DNA of 64,000 bases, taken from NCBI RefSeq assembly GCF_000721075.1, contig NZ_JOEQ01000036.1, positions 47,618 to 111,617 of the forward strand. The letters are read 5' to 3'. This DNA is from Streptosporangium amethystogenes. Lineage in GTDB: Bacteria > Actinomycetota > Actinomycetes > Streptosporangiales > Streptosporangiaceae. The stretch's first letter is position 1, and the number at the start of each line of letters is the position of its first letter. The translations under genes and the position numbers were made by a program. The notes below the pieces were generated by a model. It saw only the letters and a list, made by a program, of their open reading frames with translations, ran no database searches and was not told where the DNA came from. Below are positions 42,686 to 51,290 of this stretch, piece after piece.

Positions 42686-45349
42686 CTAGGTCAGGTCCTC
42701 ACACTTCCTGGCGTCGGGGTCGTTGGCCGCCTTCGGCACCCAGCGGACATTGGCGAACGAGGCGGAGAACGCTCCGTCGGTGTAGACGAGGAACGGAGTG
42801 TTGACCACCTCCAGGTCGAGGCCCCCGGCGGCGAAGCAGGCGATGGGAATCTTGACCGTCGATTTGCTCCCGGCCGGGAGTCCCTGGAAGAGGGAGGTCG
42901 CCACCACCTCGGAGAAGCACGGATAGACGCAGTGCACGCTGAGCACCGTCCTGGCGGCCGGGGCCTGGTGGACGATCGTGTCGAAGACCAGAGCCGCATC
43001 GGCGTTGAGGTAGCCCCGAAGATCGGAACCGCCCGCCGGGTCCTGCAGGTAGATCTGGGCCGGACCGGTGCCGCTCCAGGTCGCCTTCAGGCCGTCCTGC
43101 TGCACGTTGACGTCTGACTGCACCACGGAGATCTCGGCGTGCGACGCCTGGCCGTCGGCGCCGATCTCGGTGCCGCCCCAGTTCTCCGCCGAACCGATGA
43201 AGCTCTTGTAGGGCGCGATGTCGGTCCGGTTGAAGATCTCCAGATCCTCGCTCGCCTCACCGCCGCCGCCCTGCCCGCCACAGCCGAACTCGGGCGCGGT
43301 CTCGTCCAGCGTGCCGACCGACCCTGTCTGGCCGTTGCGCAGGCCGTAGCCGAGCGGGAAGAGCGGGTCATAGCCCTCGGTGCCCGCGTTAAGCGGCGTC
43401 TGGCAGGCACTCTTGGGCCAGGAGTAGGGCAGCTTTCCGGTGAAGCCGTCGCGGTACCTGCCCCGGACGAGCACGTCGGCGACACCGCCGCCCTCGGTGC
43501 CCGGCAGCCATGCGGCGACGAAGGCGTCGGAGCGGTTGAGCTCCTTGTTGACCCAGAGCGGCCGGCCGCTGACGTAGACGGTGACGACGGGCGCACCCTT
43601 GCCGCTGACCCGATCCAGCACGGCGCGGTCGGCGGGGTAGATCTTGGCGGCCTCCAGCGAGCGCCGCGCGAGGTCCCCGACGCCCTCGGCGTACGGCGTC
43701 TCGCCGATCACCGCGATGACCGCGTCGTACGACGAGGGGTCGACGCCCTCGCCGGTCTCGTTGAAGGTGACGTTGGCCGCGCCGAGCGCCTCGCGCAGGC
43801 CGCCGAGGATCGTCGTACCGTTGGGGAAGTCGGCGTTGACGTTACCGGTGCCCTGCCAGGTGAGGGTCCAGCCGCCGGTCTGGTTCTGCAGGCTGTCGGC
43901 GCTCTTGCCGACCACGAGGACCTTGGAGTTCGCGGCCAGCGGCAGCACCTTGCCGTTGTTCTTGAGCAGGACCTGCGACTTGCGCACCGCTTCCCTGGCG
44001 AGCTTCCTCGCCTGCAGCGCGTCACTGGAACCGGCGAAGGCGCGCTTGGAGGGCTTCGGCCCGTCGAGCACGTTGGTGCGCAGTTTCACGCGCAGGATGC
44101 GGGTCACCGCGTCGTCGATGCGCGCCATCGGGATCTCACCGTTCTGGACCTGGGCGATCGTGTTGGCGATGAACGCCTTCCAGTCGTTGGGCACCATGAC
44201 CACGTCGATGCCCGCGTTGATCGCCTGCGGGCAGCTCGCGTTGGTGCATCCGGCGACCTGGCCGATGCCGTTCCAGTCGGAGACGACGATGCCGTCGAAG
44301 CCGATCTTCTGCTTGAGGATGTCGGTGAGGGCCCGCTTGCTGCCGTGCAGCTTGCCCTCGTTGATACCGAGGTCGGCGTTGGTCCAGCTGTTGAACGACG
44401 CCATCACGCTCTGGGCGCCGGCCGCGAGCGCGCTGTAGTAGCCCTGGCCGTGCACGTTGATCATCTCGGCCTCGGACGAGGGGTTGACGCCCTGGTCCAC
44501 ACCCTTGATGGTGCCGCCGTCACCGATGAAGTGCTTCGCGGTGGCGATGACGCCGTCGGAGCCGATTCCTCGCGGGTGCCTGCCCTGCAGCCCCTTGACC
44601 GCCTCGTAGCCGTACGCGCGGGTGATCCGAGGGTCCTCCGAGAAGCCCTCGTAGGTACGGCCCCACCTGTCGTCGAGGGGGACGGCGAGGGTGGGCGCGA
44701 ACGCCCAGTCCTGGCCGGTGGCGCGGATCTGCCTGGCGGTCGCCGCCCCGATGTCACGCACCAGGCACGGGTCCTGCGCGGCGCCCAGGCCGATGTTGTG
44801 CGGGAAGACCGTCGCACCGTAGACGTTGTTGTTGCCGTGGACGGCGTCGATGCCCCAGATGACGGGGATCTTCGTCCGAGTGGCGGCGGAGGCGTTCCAG
44901 TAGGCGTCGGCGAGGTCGAGCCAGTCCTTCGGCGCGGCGTGCTTGTCGCGGTTGGGCCACGCGCCGCCGCCGTTGAGCACCGAGCCGATGAAGTACTGCT
45001 TGACCTCGTCGGGAGTGATCGCGCTGATCTCCGGCTGGGTCATCTGGCCGACCTTCTCGGCGAGCGTCATGCCCGCGAGGATCTTCGCCACCCGCTTCTC
45101 GTCCGACCGGTTCTGGCCGATGGCGCTGTCGACCTTGGGCCACTCGGCGAGGGTGGGCAGCTTCTTCTCGATACGGGCGCAACCGCGGGCGTCCAGGGCC
45201 GGTTTGCCGATCACCGGTTGCCGGCCGCCCGTCGCGGTCTCGGCACCCGCGCTCGGGATCCCGGCGACACCGGCCGCCAGGACTGTGAGGCTCGCCAGCA
45301 CCGCGAGCCGGCTCCGGTTGGCGCCCGGCCGGGCGAAGGGTCTGATCAT
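42686..45349 (-). CDS. Secreted GH3 beta-glucosidase/exo-glucanase
   Basis: 887 aa. A Sec signal peptide (SRLAVLASLTVLAAGVAGIPSAGAETA) precedes GH3 N- and C-terminal domains. The nucleophile Asp is in GFDGIVVSDWNGIG (about residue 350); binding motifs IDAVHGNNNVYGATVFPHNIGLGA, EGFSEDPRI, AKHFIGDGGTIKG. The C-terminal GH3 domain has LVVGKSADSLQNQTGGWTLTWQG and LPGTEGGGVADVLVRG, and an extra C-terminal ligand-binding-like module starts about residue 695. This arrangement matches exo-1,3/1,4-beta-glucan glucohydrolases that release glucose from beta-glucans or cello-oligosaccharides. Two CebR-like boxes lie upstream. Confidence 0.93.
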   Translation of the reverse strand: MIRPFARPGANRSRLAVLASLTVLAAGVAGIPSAGAETATGGRQPVIGKPALDARGCARIEKKLPTLAEWPKVDSAIGQNRSDEKRVAKILAGMTLAEKVGQMTQPEISAITPDEVKQYFIGSVLNGGGAWPNRDKHAAPKDWLDLADAYWNASAATRTKIPVIWGIDAVHGNNNVYGATVFPHNIGLGAAQDPCLVRDIGAATARQIRATGQDWAFAPTLAVPLDDRWGRTYEGFSEDPRITRAYGYEAVKGLQGRHPRGIGSDGVIATAKHFIGDGGTIKGVDQGVNPSSEAEMINVHGQGYYSALAAGAQSVMASFNSWTNADLGINEGKLHGSKRALTDILKQKIGFDGIVVSDWNGIGQVAGCTNASCPQAINAGIDVVMVPNDWKAFIANTIAQVQNGEIPMARIDDAVTRILRVKLRTNVLDGPKPSKRAFAGSSDALQARKLAREAVRKSQVLLKNNGKVLPLAANSKVLVVGKSADSLQNQTGGWTLTWQGTGNVNADFPNGTTILGGLREALGAANVTFNETGEGVDPSSYDAVIAVIGETPYAEGVGDLARRSLEAAKIYPADRAVLDRVSGKGAPVVTVYVSGRPLWVNKELNRSDAFVAAWLPGTEGGGVADVLVRGRYRDGFTGKLPYSWPKSACQTPLNAGTEGYDPLFPLGYGLRNGQTGSVGTLDETAPEFGCGGQGGGGEASEDLEIFNRTDIAPYKSFIGSAENWGGTEIGADGQASHAEISVVQSDVNVQQDGLKATWSGTGPAQIYLQDPAGGSDLRGYLNADAALVFDTIVHQAPAARTVLSVHCVYPCFSEVVATSLFQGLPAGSKSTVKIPIACFAAGGLDLEVVNTPFLVYTDGAFSASFANVRWVPKAANDPDARKCEDLT

Positions 45350-45449
45350 CGAAGGTCCGTTCTCCAGGCACAGCGACGGTCGTGGCGGCCCCCCGAGTCC
45401 GCACTTCGCAGATCCTTACGCTGTGACGCTGCCGAGTCAATAGTTTCGC

Positions 45450-45461
45450 GAGAGCGCTCTC
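45450..45461. promoter_or_regulatory. CebR-like (LacI-family) operator, proximal
   Basis: The palindrome gagagcgctctc starts 101 bp upstream of the GH3 start codon. Its core, GAGCGCTC, is the centre of the CebR site TGGGAGCGCTCCCA of Streptomyces, which represses cellulose and cellobiose genes. A palindrome, gaacacctgttc (45468-45479), overlapping an actinobacterial SOS-like pattern, lies next to it; its role is unclear. Confidence 0.7.
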
Positions 45462-45577
45462 TCGAATGAACACCTGTTCGATACCTGACCTGCGGTTTAC
45501 AAACCCCGCTCACCATGCCCTTCACAACGCGATACGACCACATCACCCCTGGCCGGGCGGGCCAAACCCCATCCTTC

Positions 45578-45591
45578 TGAGAGCGCTCTCA
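45578..45591. promoter_or_regulatory. CebR-like operator, distal
   Basis: The 14-base perfect palindrome tgagagcgctctca, with the same core as the proximal box, centred about 129 bp further upstream. Two boxes allow cooperative LacI-type repression by looping. No LacI-family gene lies in the window. The rest of 45350-45774 shows no gene. Confidence 0.75.
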
Positions 45592-45774
45592 AGAGCTGGG
45601 TGCGCACTGTCCGAGCCGGACGAGCCGGCGGACCGTCAGGACATGGGCCGACGACCGGCGCTCTCGCGACGGCTCGGACAGGGGGCCGGGGGCACGCGAA
45701 CCGCAGGCCGCAGACGGGTGCCGGCCGGAAGCGGGATCAAGGTGACCGGGGGGCGGGGCGGCGGCCGGCGGGCC

Positions 45775-46503
45775 TCAGGACATGGTGTTGCCGCCGTTGA
45801 CCGCCAGGCGCTGGCCGGTGATGAAACGGCCGCCGGGCGAGGCCAGGAAGGCGATCGCGTCGGCCACCTCGGTGGGCACCCCCATCCGGCCCAGCGGCAG
45901 GCCCGCACGGTACTCCTCGACGTCCATTCCCTCGTGGCGCTCCACCGGTATCCAGCCGGGCTCGACGGTGTTGACGGTGATGCCGTACCGCCCAAGCTCG
46001 TTGGCCCAGGAACGGGTCAGGCCGTGCATCGCCGCCTTGGCCGCGACATAGTGCCCCATCTCAACGTTGCCCAGGTCGACGACCTCGCTGCCCACGTTGA
46101 TGATCCGGCCCGAGCCGGCCTCGCGCATCGCGGGCAGCACGGCCCGCAGGATCAGCAGCGGCGCCTTGACGAAGAACCGGAGCTGGTCGAGGTGATGCTC
46201 CCAGGTCTGCTCGGCGAGGGGGACCAGCGGCTGGGGTCCGGTCGCGTTGTTGACCACGACCTCGACCGGTCCCGCCTTCTCGGTCAGCTCCGCGATCCCC
46301 CGCCGTACCGACTCCTCGTCCGTCACGTCGAAACGGGCCACGCACGCCCGGCCCCCGGCCGCGGAGATACGCTCGGCGACGGCCGTGGCACCCGCGGTGT
46401 CATGGGCGTAGTTGACACCGACGGTCCAGCCGTCCTCGGCGAGCCGCACGGCGATGGCGGCACCGAGCCCCCGCGAGGCCCCGGTGACAAGCACGCATCC
46501 CAT
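45775..46503 (-). CDS. Short-chain dehydrogenase/reductase (FabG-like)
   Basis: 242 aa from ATG 46503 (AAGGGGAAG upstream). NAD(P)-binding motif TGASRGLGAAIAV, NNATGP (structure), active site S (NVGSEVVDLGNVEMGHYVAAKAAMHG, with YxxxK), and an FabG-type end (PTEVADAIAFLASPGGRFITGQRLAVNGGN). It catalyses NAD(P)-dependent oxidation or reduction of an unknown substrate. Divergent from the TetR gene of the P450 locus and 213 bp away, so it may share its operator. Confidence 0.9.
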   Translation of the reverse strand: MGCVLVTGASRGLGAAIAVRLAEDGWTVGVNYAHDTAGATAVAERISAAGGRACVARFDVTDEESVRRGIAELTEKAGPVEVVVNNATGPQPLVPLAEQTWEHHLDQLRFFVKAPLLILRAVLPAMREAGSGRIINVGSEVVDLGNVEMGHYVAAKAAMHGLTRSWANELGRYGITVNTVEPGWIPVERHEGMDVEEYRAGLPLGRMGVPTEVADAIAFLASPGGRFITGQRLAVNGGNTMS

Positions 46504-46686
46504 CCGCTTCCCCTTTCCTGACTTTTCTGGATTCCACGGCTCCCATGCCACGAGTGGAGTCGCTCCCATTGTGGCGGGCCGTGGCACCCGTGCCCCGTAC
46601 CGGCCCTGTGGGGGCGGGAAGGTTCGGAGACACCCGCCCCCTCCGGGAGTTTGGGACTAGGCAAGTGACGGGGTGTGGGCTAGCTT

Positions 46687-46702
46687 CTGGACAGGTGTCC
46701 AG
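46687..46702. promoter_or_regulatory. Operator palindrome of the P450-locus TetR gene
   Basis: ctggacaggtgtccag is a perfect 16-base palindrome ending 15 bp before the TetR ATG, with GAGGAG (46706-46711) between. It probably overlaps the promoter or transcript start and mediates autorepression of the locus, and perhaps control of the divergent SDR. Confidence 0.7.
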
Positions 46703-46716
46703 TTTGAGGAGCGACA

Positions 46717-47295
46717 ATGCCCAGGACCACCGAGCCGCCCCGGGCCCGGCTGTCGGACCGGCAGGCCGAGACCGTGCGCCGGCTCACCGAGGCGGCGGTC
46801 GAGGAGGTCGCCGAGCACCGGTACGAGGGGTTGACGGTGCGCGGGGTCGCCAAGCGGGCCGGGGTCGCGCCCGCCACCGCATACACCTACTTCGCCTCCA
46901 AGAACCACCTGCTGGCGGAGGTGTTCTGGCGGCGGCTGCGCGACCTGCCGGAACCGGACCCACTCCCCGGCGGCTCCCCCGCCGACCGGGCCGCCGGGGC
47001 GCTGAGCGCGGTGGCGCTGCTGGTCGCCGACGACCCGGCGCTCTCGGCCGCGTGCACCACCGCGATGCTCGCCGACGAGCCCAACGTCCTCCGGCTGCGT
47101 GCCCGCATCGGGCTCCGCGTCCACGAGCGGATCTCCGGCGCCACCGACGCCTCTCCCGCCGCCCTGCAGGCCTTCGAGCTGGCCTTCTACGGCGCGCTGG
47201 TCCAGGCGGGAATGGGCCACCTCTCCTACCTCGACCTCCCCGACCTCCTCGCCACCACCGCCAGAACCATCTTCCCCGCCGAGGAAACCCTGTGA
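46717..47295 (+). CDS. TetR-family regulator of the CYP123/CYP51 locus
   Basis: 192 aa. The N-terminal HTH is ETVRRLTEAAVEEVAEHRYEGLTVRGVAKRAGVAPATAYTYFASKNHLLAEVF. The C-terminal ligand domain has no recognised subtype. First gene of a rightward set of ten. In M. tuberculosis the equivalent position (Rv0767c) is also a TetR gene next to CYP123 and CYP51, which supports the assignment. Its operator is the palindrome immediately upstream. The stop codon lies at the start of a dispersed repeat. Confidence 0.92.
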   Translation: MPRTTEPPRARLSDRQAETVRRLTEAAVEEVAEHRYEGLTVRGVAKRAGVAPATAYTYFASKNHLLAEVFWRRLRDLPEPDPLPGGSPADRAAGALSAVALLVADDPALSAACTTAMLADEPNVLRLRARIGLRVHERISGATDASPAALQAFELAFYGALVQAGMGHLSYLDLPDLLATTARTIFPAEETL

Positions 47296-47485
47296 GGCCG
47301 CGCCGGTGACTGGACTGAGGAGTGAAGGAGCGAAGCGGATGAACGACGAGGGAAGGAACCGGATCCCAGCGGCCGAACCGCGACGCGCCGGCGTCGCCGA
47401 CAACACGGAGCGAAGCGGATGAACGACGAGGGAAGGAACCGGGTCCCAACGGCCGAACCGCGACGCCCAGCGTCGCCGACAACAC
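47292..47485 (+). repeat. Dispersed repeat, copy 1 (full plus partial tandem copy)
   Basis: Full copy 47292-47406, followed by a partial copy 47407-47485. It contains a purine-rich ribosome-binding stretch (gaggagtgaaggag) and an ATG followed by codons for NDEGRNR. It lies between the TetR stop and the start of CYP123 and appears almost identically at 49652, before CYP51. Both P450 genes begin inside it. Confidence 0.9.
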
Positions 47486-48660
47486 AGCTTGTTTACAGCC
47501 CCTATGACTACGCGGTTCATGAGGATCCGTATCCGATCTACGCCAGGCTCCGGGAGGAGGCGCCGCTCTACCGCAATGAGGAACTGGACTTCTGGGCGCT
47601 GTCCCGGCACGACGCCGTGAGCGCCGCGTTCAGGGACACCTCGACCTACTCCAACGGGTACGGGGTGTCGCTGGAGCCCACCGCATGGGGGCCGAAGGCG
47701 CACCGGACGATGTCCTTCCTGGCCATGGACCCGCCCCGGCACACCAGGATGCGGGCGCTGGTCTCGCGGGGGTTCACCCCGCGCCGGGTGGCCGCCCTGG
47801 AGCCGAGGATCAGGGAGATCACCCGGCTGTACCTGGAACCGGCGCTGGAGTCCGGACGGTTCGACTGGGTCACCGCCGTCGCGGGACGGGTGCCGATGGA
47901 CGTGATCTCCGAGTTGATGGGGGTGCCCGAGGCCGACCGGCAGGAGCTGCGACGATTGGCCGACGTGGTGGTGCACCGCGACGACGGCCTGCAGGACGTG
48001 CCCCAGGAGGGCATGGCCGCCTCGCTGGATCTGGTCGTCTACTACTCCGACATGCTCGCCCGACGCCGCGCGCACAGGACCGAGGACCTGACCAGCGCCC
48101 TGCTGGACGCGGAGATCGACGGTGACCGGCTGACCGACGAGGAGATCATCGCATTCCTGTTCCTGATGGTGGTCGCGGGCAACGAGACCACCACGAAGCT
48201 GCTCGCCAATGCCCTGTACTGGGCGTACCTGAACCCGGCGGAGGGCGCCAAGGCGCTGGGCGGGGCGATCGGGCCGTGGGTGGAGGAGACCCTTCGCTAT
48301 GACACCTCCTCGCAGATGCTCGCCAGGCGCGTCACCGGCGAGGTGGAGATGTACGGTACGCGACTGCCGGCCGGTTCCCGGCTGCTGCTCCTGGTCGGCT
48401 CGGCCAACCGCGACGGGCGGGTGTTCCCCGACCCCGACCGCTACGACCTCGACCGTGACACCGGCGAACTGATCAGCTTCGGCCGCGGCGGCCACTTCTG
48501 CCTGGGCGCCTCACTGGCCCGGCTGGAGGCGCGGGTGGTGCTCGGCGAACTGGCCCGGCACATCACCGGCTACGAGATCGACCTGGCCTTGGCGGAACGG
48601 GTGCACTCCGCCAACGTACGCGGCTTCGCCCACCTGCCGATGAGCGTGACACACCGATGA
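47419..48660 (+). CDS. Cytochrome P450, CYP123-like
   Basis: 413 aa from ATG 47419. I-helix oxygen-binding motif VVAGNETT (about 251-258), ExxR in EETLRYD, and heme-binding FGRGGHFCLG with Cys about residue 361. The sequence is close to M. tuberculosis CYP123 (Rv0766c) over its whole length from YDYAVHEDPYPIY, including GVSLEPTAWGPKAHRTMSFLAMDPPRH and NVRGFAHLP. The 25 residues before that come from the dispersed repeat (NDEGRNRVPTAEPRRP) and are not homologous, so translation could start later. Substrate unknown; CYP51-linked redox partner supplied downstream. Confidence 0.9.
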   Translation: MNDEGRNRVPTAEPRRPASPTTQLVYSPYDYAVHEDPYPIYARLREEAPLYRNEELDFWALSRHDAVSAAFRDTSTYSNGYGVSLEPTAWGPKAHRTMSFLAMDPPRHTRMRALVSRGFTPRRVAALEPRIREITRLYLEPALESGRFDWVTAVAGRVPMDVISELMGVPEADRQELRRLADVVVHRDDGLQDVPQEGMAASLDLVVYYSDMLARRRAHRTEDLTSALLDAEIDGDRLTDEEIIAFLFLMVVAGNETTTKLLANALYWAYLNPAEGAKALGGAIGPWVEETLRYDTSSQMLARRVTGEVEMYGTRLPAGSRLLLLVGSANRDGRVFPDPDRYDLDRDTGELISFGRGGHFCLGASLARLEARVVLGELARHITGYEIDLALAERVHSANVRGFAHLPMSVTHR

Positions 48661-48830
48661 ACCGCCACCGAGGTATCCGGAGCGCCTCCCGCCTCGTACG
48701 ACGTCCGAGGCGCCGGCCGGGGTCCCGAGCGCCCCGCACCGTGCTGCCCGCCCGGCGCCCGGGCCACCCGAGCCCCCCGCCGCCCCCGATGACCGAGCCA
48801 TCCGCGAGCCGCTGACCATGGAGGTTCCCC

Positions 48831-49616
48831 ATGCCGAGAATTCCCCCGCATCCCGAACGCAGGCCGGTCCTGGTCACCGGAGCCTCGTCGGGCATCGGCG
48901 CGGCCGTGGCCGTGAGGCTGGCGGAGGCCGGGTATCCGGTGGCGTTGGGAGCGCGCCGGACGGCGATCTGCGAGGAACTGGCGGCGAAGATCCGGGCCGG
49001 GGGCGGGGAGGCGGTGGCGCTGCCGCTGGATGTGACCTCGGACGGGTCCGTCTCTTTTTTTGTCTCCGAAGCTGAGCAAGCGTTAGGTGAAGTAGAGGTG
49101 GTGGTCACCTGCGCCGGAGAGGTGACGCCGGAGAACTCCTACCAGACCTCCGTCCCCTCCTTCGAGGCCCAACTCCAGCTCAACCTCGTCGGCACCCAGC
49201 GGTTCGTGTCCGCGGTGGTCCCCGCGATGGCGGCCAGGGGCCGCGGTGACATCGTGTTCGTCACCTCTGACGTGGTACGCCTGCCGCGCCCCCGGATGGG
49301 CGCCTACGTCGCCGCCAAGAACGGGCTGGAGGGGCTGGCCAGGGCGATGCAGATGGAGCTGGAAGGCACCGGGGTACGCGCCTCGATCCTGCGCCCAGGG
49401 CCGACCCTGTCGGGCATGGGGTCCACCTGGCCGGTGGAAGTCCTGCAACCGGTCCTGGACGACTGGACCAGGTTCGGGCTGGCCAGGCACGACCGCTTCC
49501 TCAAACCCCTCGACGTGGCCGCCGCCGTTCTCGCCGTCGTCTCCATGCCCCGCGGCGCCCACATAACCCTCCTCGAAATCGAACCCGAAGCCCCCCTACA
49601 CCAAGAACACCCATGA
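48831..49616 (+). CDS. Short-chain dehydrogenase (Rv0765c-like)
   Basis: 261 aa. Glycine-rich TGASSGIGAAVAV, active-site region VTSDVVRLPRPRMGAYVAAKNGLEG (YxxxK). It lacks the usual NNAG: the equivalent segment is TCAGEV. Position between CYP123 and CYP51 is the same as Rv0765c in M. tuberculosis. A 40-base patch (49050-49095) has AT-rich codons, including a run of seven T and a TTA leucine codon at 49083-49085, unlike the rest of the gene. Catalytic substrate unknown; 170 bp separate it from CYP123, with no gene between. Confidence 0.9.
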   Translation: MPRIPPHPERRPVLVTGASSGIGAAVAVRLAEAGYPVALGARRTAICEELAAKIRAGGGEAVALPLDVTSDGSVSFFVSEAEQALGEVEVVVTCAGEVTPENSYQTSVPSFEAQLQLNLVGTQRFVSAVVPAMAARGRGDIVFVTSDVVRLPRPRMGAYVAAKNGLEGLARAMQMELEGTGVRASILRPGPTLSGMGSTWPVEVLQPVLDDWTRFGLARHDRFLKPLDVAAAVLAVVSMPRGAHITLLEIEPEAPLHQEHP

Positions 49617-49651
49617 GGACGCGCCTAGGACATTCCCCTGAGGGACTACCC

Positions 49652-49763
49652 GTGAGGCCGCGCCGGTGACTGGACTGAGGAGTGAAGGAGCGAAGCGGAT
49701 GAACGACGAGGGAAGGAACCGGATCCCAGCGGCCGAACCGCGACGCGCCAGCGTCGCCAACAG
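49652..49763 (+). repeat. Dispersed repeat, copy 2
   Basis: Nearly identical to copy 1a at 47292-47406, offset by 2,360 bp, diverging only near its end (g to a, then the last 10 bases). It carries the same ribosome-binding stretch and start codon, and lies immediately before the CYP51 homology. Confidence 0.9.
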
Positions 49764-51090
49764 CAGGCCTGTGGTTTCGGGGAGTGAGCATTTAGCGGAG
49801 TTGCGCACCGATCCGATCGGGTTGATGCGGCGGGTACGGGAGGAGTGCGGGGACGTCGGCGCGTTCGCGCTGGCGGGGCGGCCCGTCGTGCTGCTGTCCG
49901 GCGCGGAGGCCAACGAGTTCTTCTTCCGCTCCACGGAAGAGGATCTCGACCAGGCCGAGGCGTACCCGTTCATGAAACCGATCTTCGGGGAGGGCGTGGT
50001 GTTCGACGCCCCGCCCGAACGGCGTAAGGAGATGCTGCACAACCAGGCGTTGCGGGCCACCATGATGCGCGGGCACGCCGAGACCATCGAGCGGGAGGTC
50101 AGGGAGCTGGTCGCGCTCTGGGGCGACGAGGGCGAGATCGACCTGCTCGACTGGTTCGCCGAGCTGACGATCTACACCTCCTCCTCGTGCCTGATCGGCC
50201 GGAGGTTCCGCGAACAGCTCGACGTGCGGTTCGCGCGCCTCTACCACGATCTTGAGCGCGGCACCGACCCGATCGCGTTCGTGGACCCGTACGCCGACAT
50301 CGAGTCGTTCCGCCGCCGCGACGAGGCCAGGGTGAAGCTGGTGGCGCTGGTCCAGGAGATCATGGACTCGCGCCAGGAGAGCGGCCCGGTGACGCGGGAG
50401 GACCGCGACCTGCTGGATGTGCTGCTCTCGGTCAAGAACGAGGACGGCACGCCACGCTTCGGCGCCGACGAGGTCACCGGGATGTTCATCTCGATGATGT
50501 TCGCCGGGCACCACACCACCTCCGGCACCGCCGCCTGGACGCTCATCGAGCTGCTGCGCAACCCGGCAGTGCTGACGGAGGTGACCGGGGAGCTGGACGC
50601 GCTGTACGCCGACGGCTCCACGGTGAGCTTCCAGGCGCTGCGCGAGATCCCGGTGCTGGAGTCGGCGATCAAGGAGGCGTTGCGGCTGCACCCGCCACTG
50701 ATCCTGCTCATGCGGATGGCCAAGACACCGCAGCGGGTGTGCGGGTACGACATCGAGCCCGGCGAGCTGGTGGCCGCCTCCCCCGCGATCTCCAACCGGC
50801 TGCCCGGCGACTTCCCCGCGCCGGACGAGTTCCAGCCGGGGCGCTACGCGGAACCGCGCCAGGAGGACCTGGTCAACCGGTGGACGTGGATCCCGTTCGG
50901 GGCCGGCAGGCACCGCTGCGTGGGAGCCCAGTTCGCGATGGTCCAGCTGAAGGCGATCTTCTCGGTGCTGCTGCGGGACTGGGAGTTCACACCCGCCCAG
51001 CCGTTGGACAGCTACGAGAACGACCACAGCAAGATGGTCGTCCAGCTCCGGCAGCCCTGCGCGGTCCGCTACCGCAGGCGGGCCCGATGA
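49699..51090 (+). CDS. cyp51: Cytochrome P450 CYP51, sterol 14-alpha-demethylase family
   Basis: 463 aa from ATG 49699. The match to M. tuberculosis CYP51 is close throughout: RTDPIGLMRRVREECGDVGAFALAG, ANEFFFRSTEEDLDQAEAYPFMKPIFGEGVVFDAPPERRKEMLHNQALR, YTSSSCLIGRRFREQLD, MFISMMFAGHHTTSGTAAWTLIEL and IPFGAGRHRCVGAQFA with heme Cys about residue 407. The first 30 residues derive from the dispersed repeat. In other organisms CYP51 demethylates sterols; most bacteria that have it make no sterols, so the natural substrate is uncertain. It has a TTA leucine codon at 49792-49794. Its stop overlaps the ferredoxin start (ATGA). Confidence 0.95.
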   Translation: MNDEGRNRIPAAEPRRASVANSRPVVSGSEHLAELRTDPIGLMRRVREECGDVGAFALAGRPVVLLSGAEANEFFFRSTEEDLDQAEAYPFMKPIFGEGVVFDAPPERRKEMLHNQALRATMMRGHAETIEREVRELVALWGDEGEIDLLDWFAELTIYTSSSCLIGRRFREQLDVRFARLYHDLERGTDPIAFVDPYADIESFRRRDEARVKLVALVQEIMDSRQESGPVTREDRDLLDVLLSVKNEDGTPRFGADEVTGMFISMMFAGHHTTSGTAAWTLIELLRNPAVLTEVTGELDALYADGSTVSFQALREIPVLESAIKEALRLHPPLILLMRMAKTPQRVCGYDIEPGELVAASPAISNRLPGDFPAPDEFQPGRYAEPRQEDLVNRWTWIPFGAGRHRCVGAQFAMVQLKAIFSVLLRDWEFTPAQPLDSYENDHSKMVVQLRQPCAVRYRRRAR

Positions 51091-51290
51091 GGGTCGTCCT
51101 GGATCCCGACCTGTGCCAGGGGCACGCCGAGTGCGAGTTCGCCGCCCCGGAGGTCTTCTCCGTGCCCAGACGCGGCGTGGTGGAGATTCAGCGAGGCGCC
51201 CTGCCCGACTCGCTGCCCGACACCCTGCTCGACGCGGTGCGCGAAGCCGTGCGGAACTGCCCGACCCGGGCCCTGCGACTGGAGGACTGA
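51087..51290 (+). CDS. [3Fe-4S] ferredoxin, CYP51 redox partner
   Basis: 67 aa. MRVVLDPDLC with Cys10, His13 replacing a cysteine, Cys16 and Cys58 (RNCPTRAL), the CxxHxxC...CP pattern of 3Fe-4S ferredoxins that deliver electrons to P450s. It overlaps the CYP51 stop by four bases, as in Rv0763c-Rv0764c of M. tuberculosis. Cytosolic; no membrane segment. Complete. Confidence 0.93.
   Translation: MRVVLDPDLCQGHAECEFAAPEVFSVPRRGVVEIQRGALPDSLPDTLLDAVREAVRNCPTRALRLED

Noticed and set aside
45468..45479. gaacacctgttc as an SOS (LexA) box
   Set aside because: It fits the general pattern but lies beside a beta-glucosidase gene and no damage gene; left as a possible coincidence.
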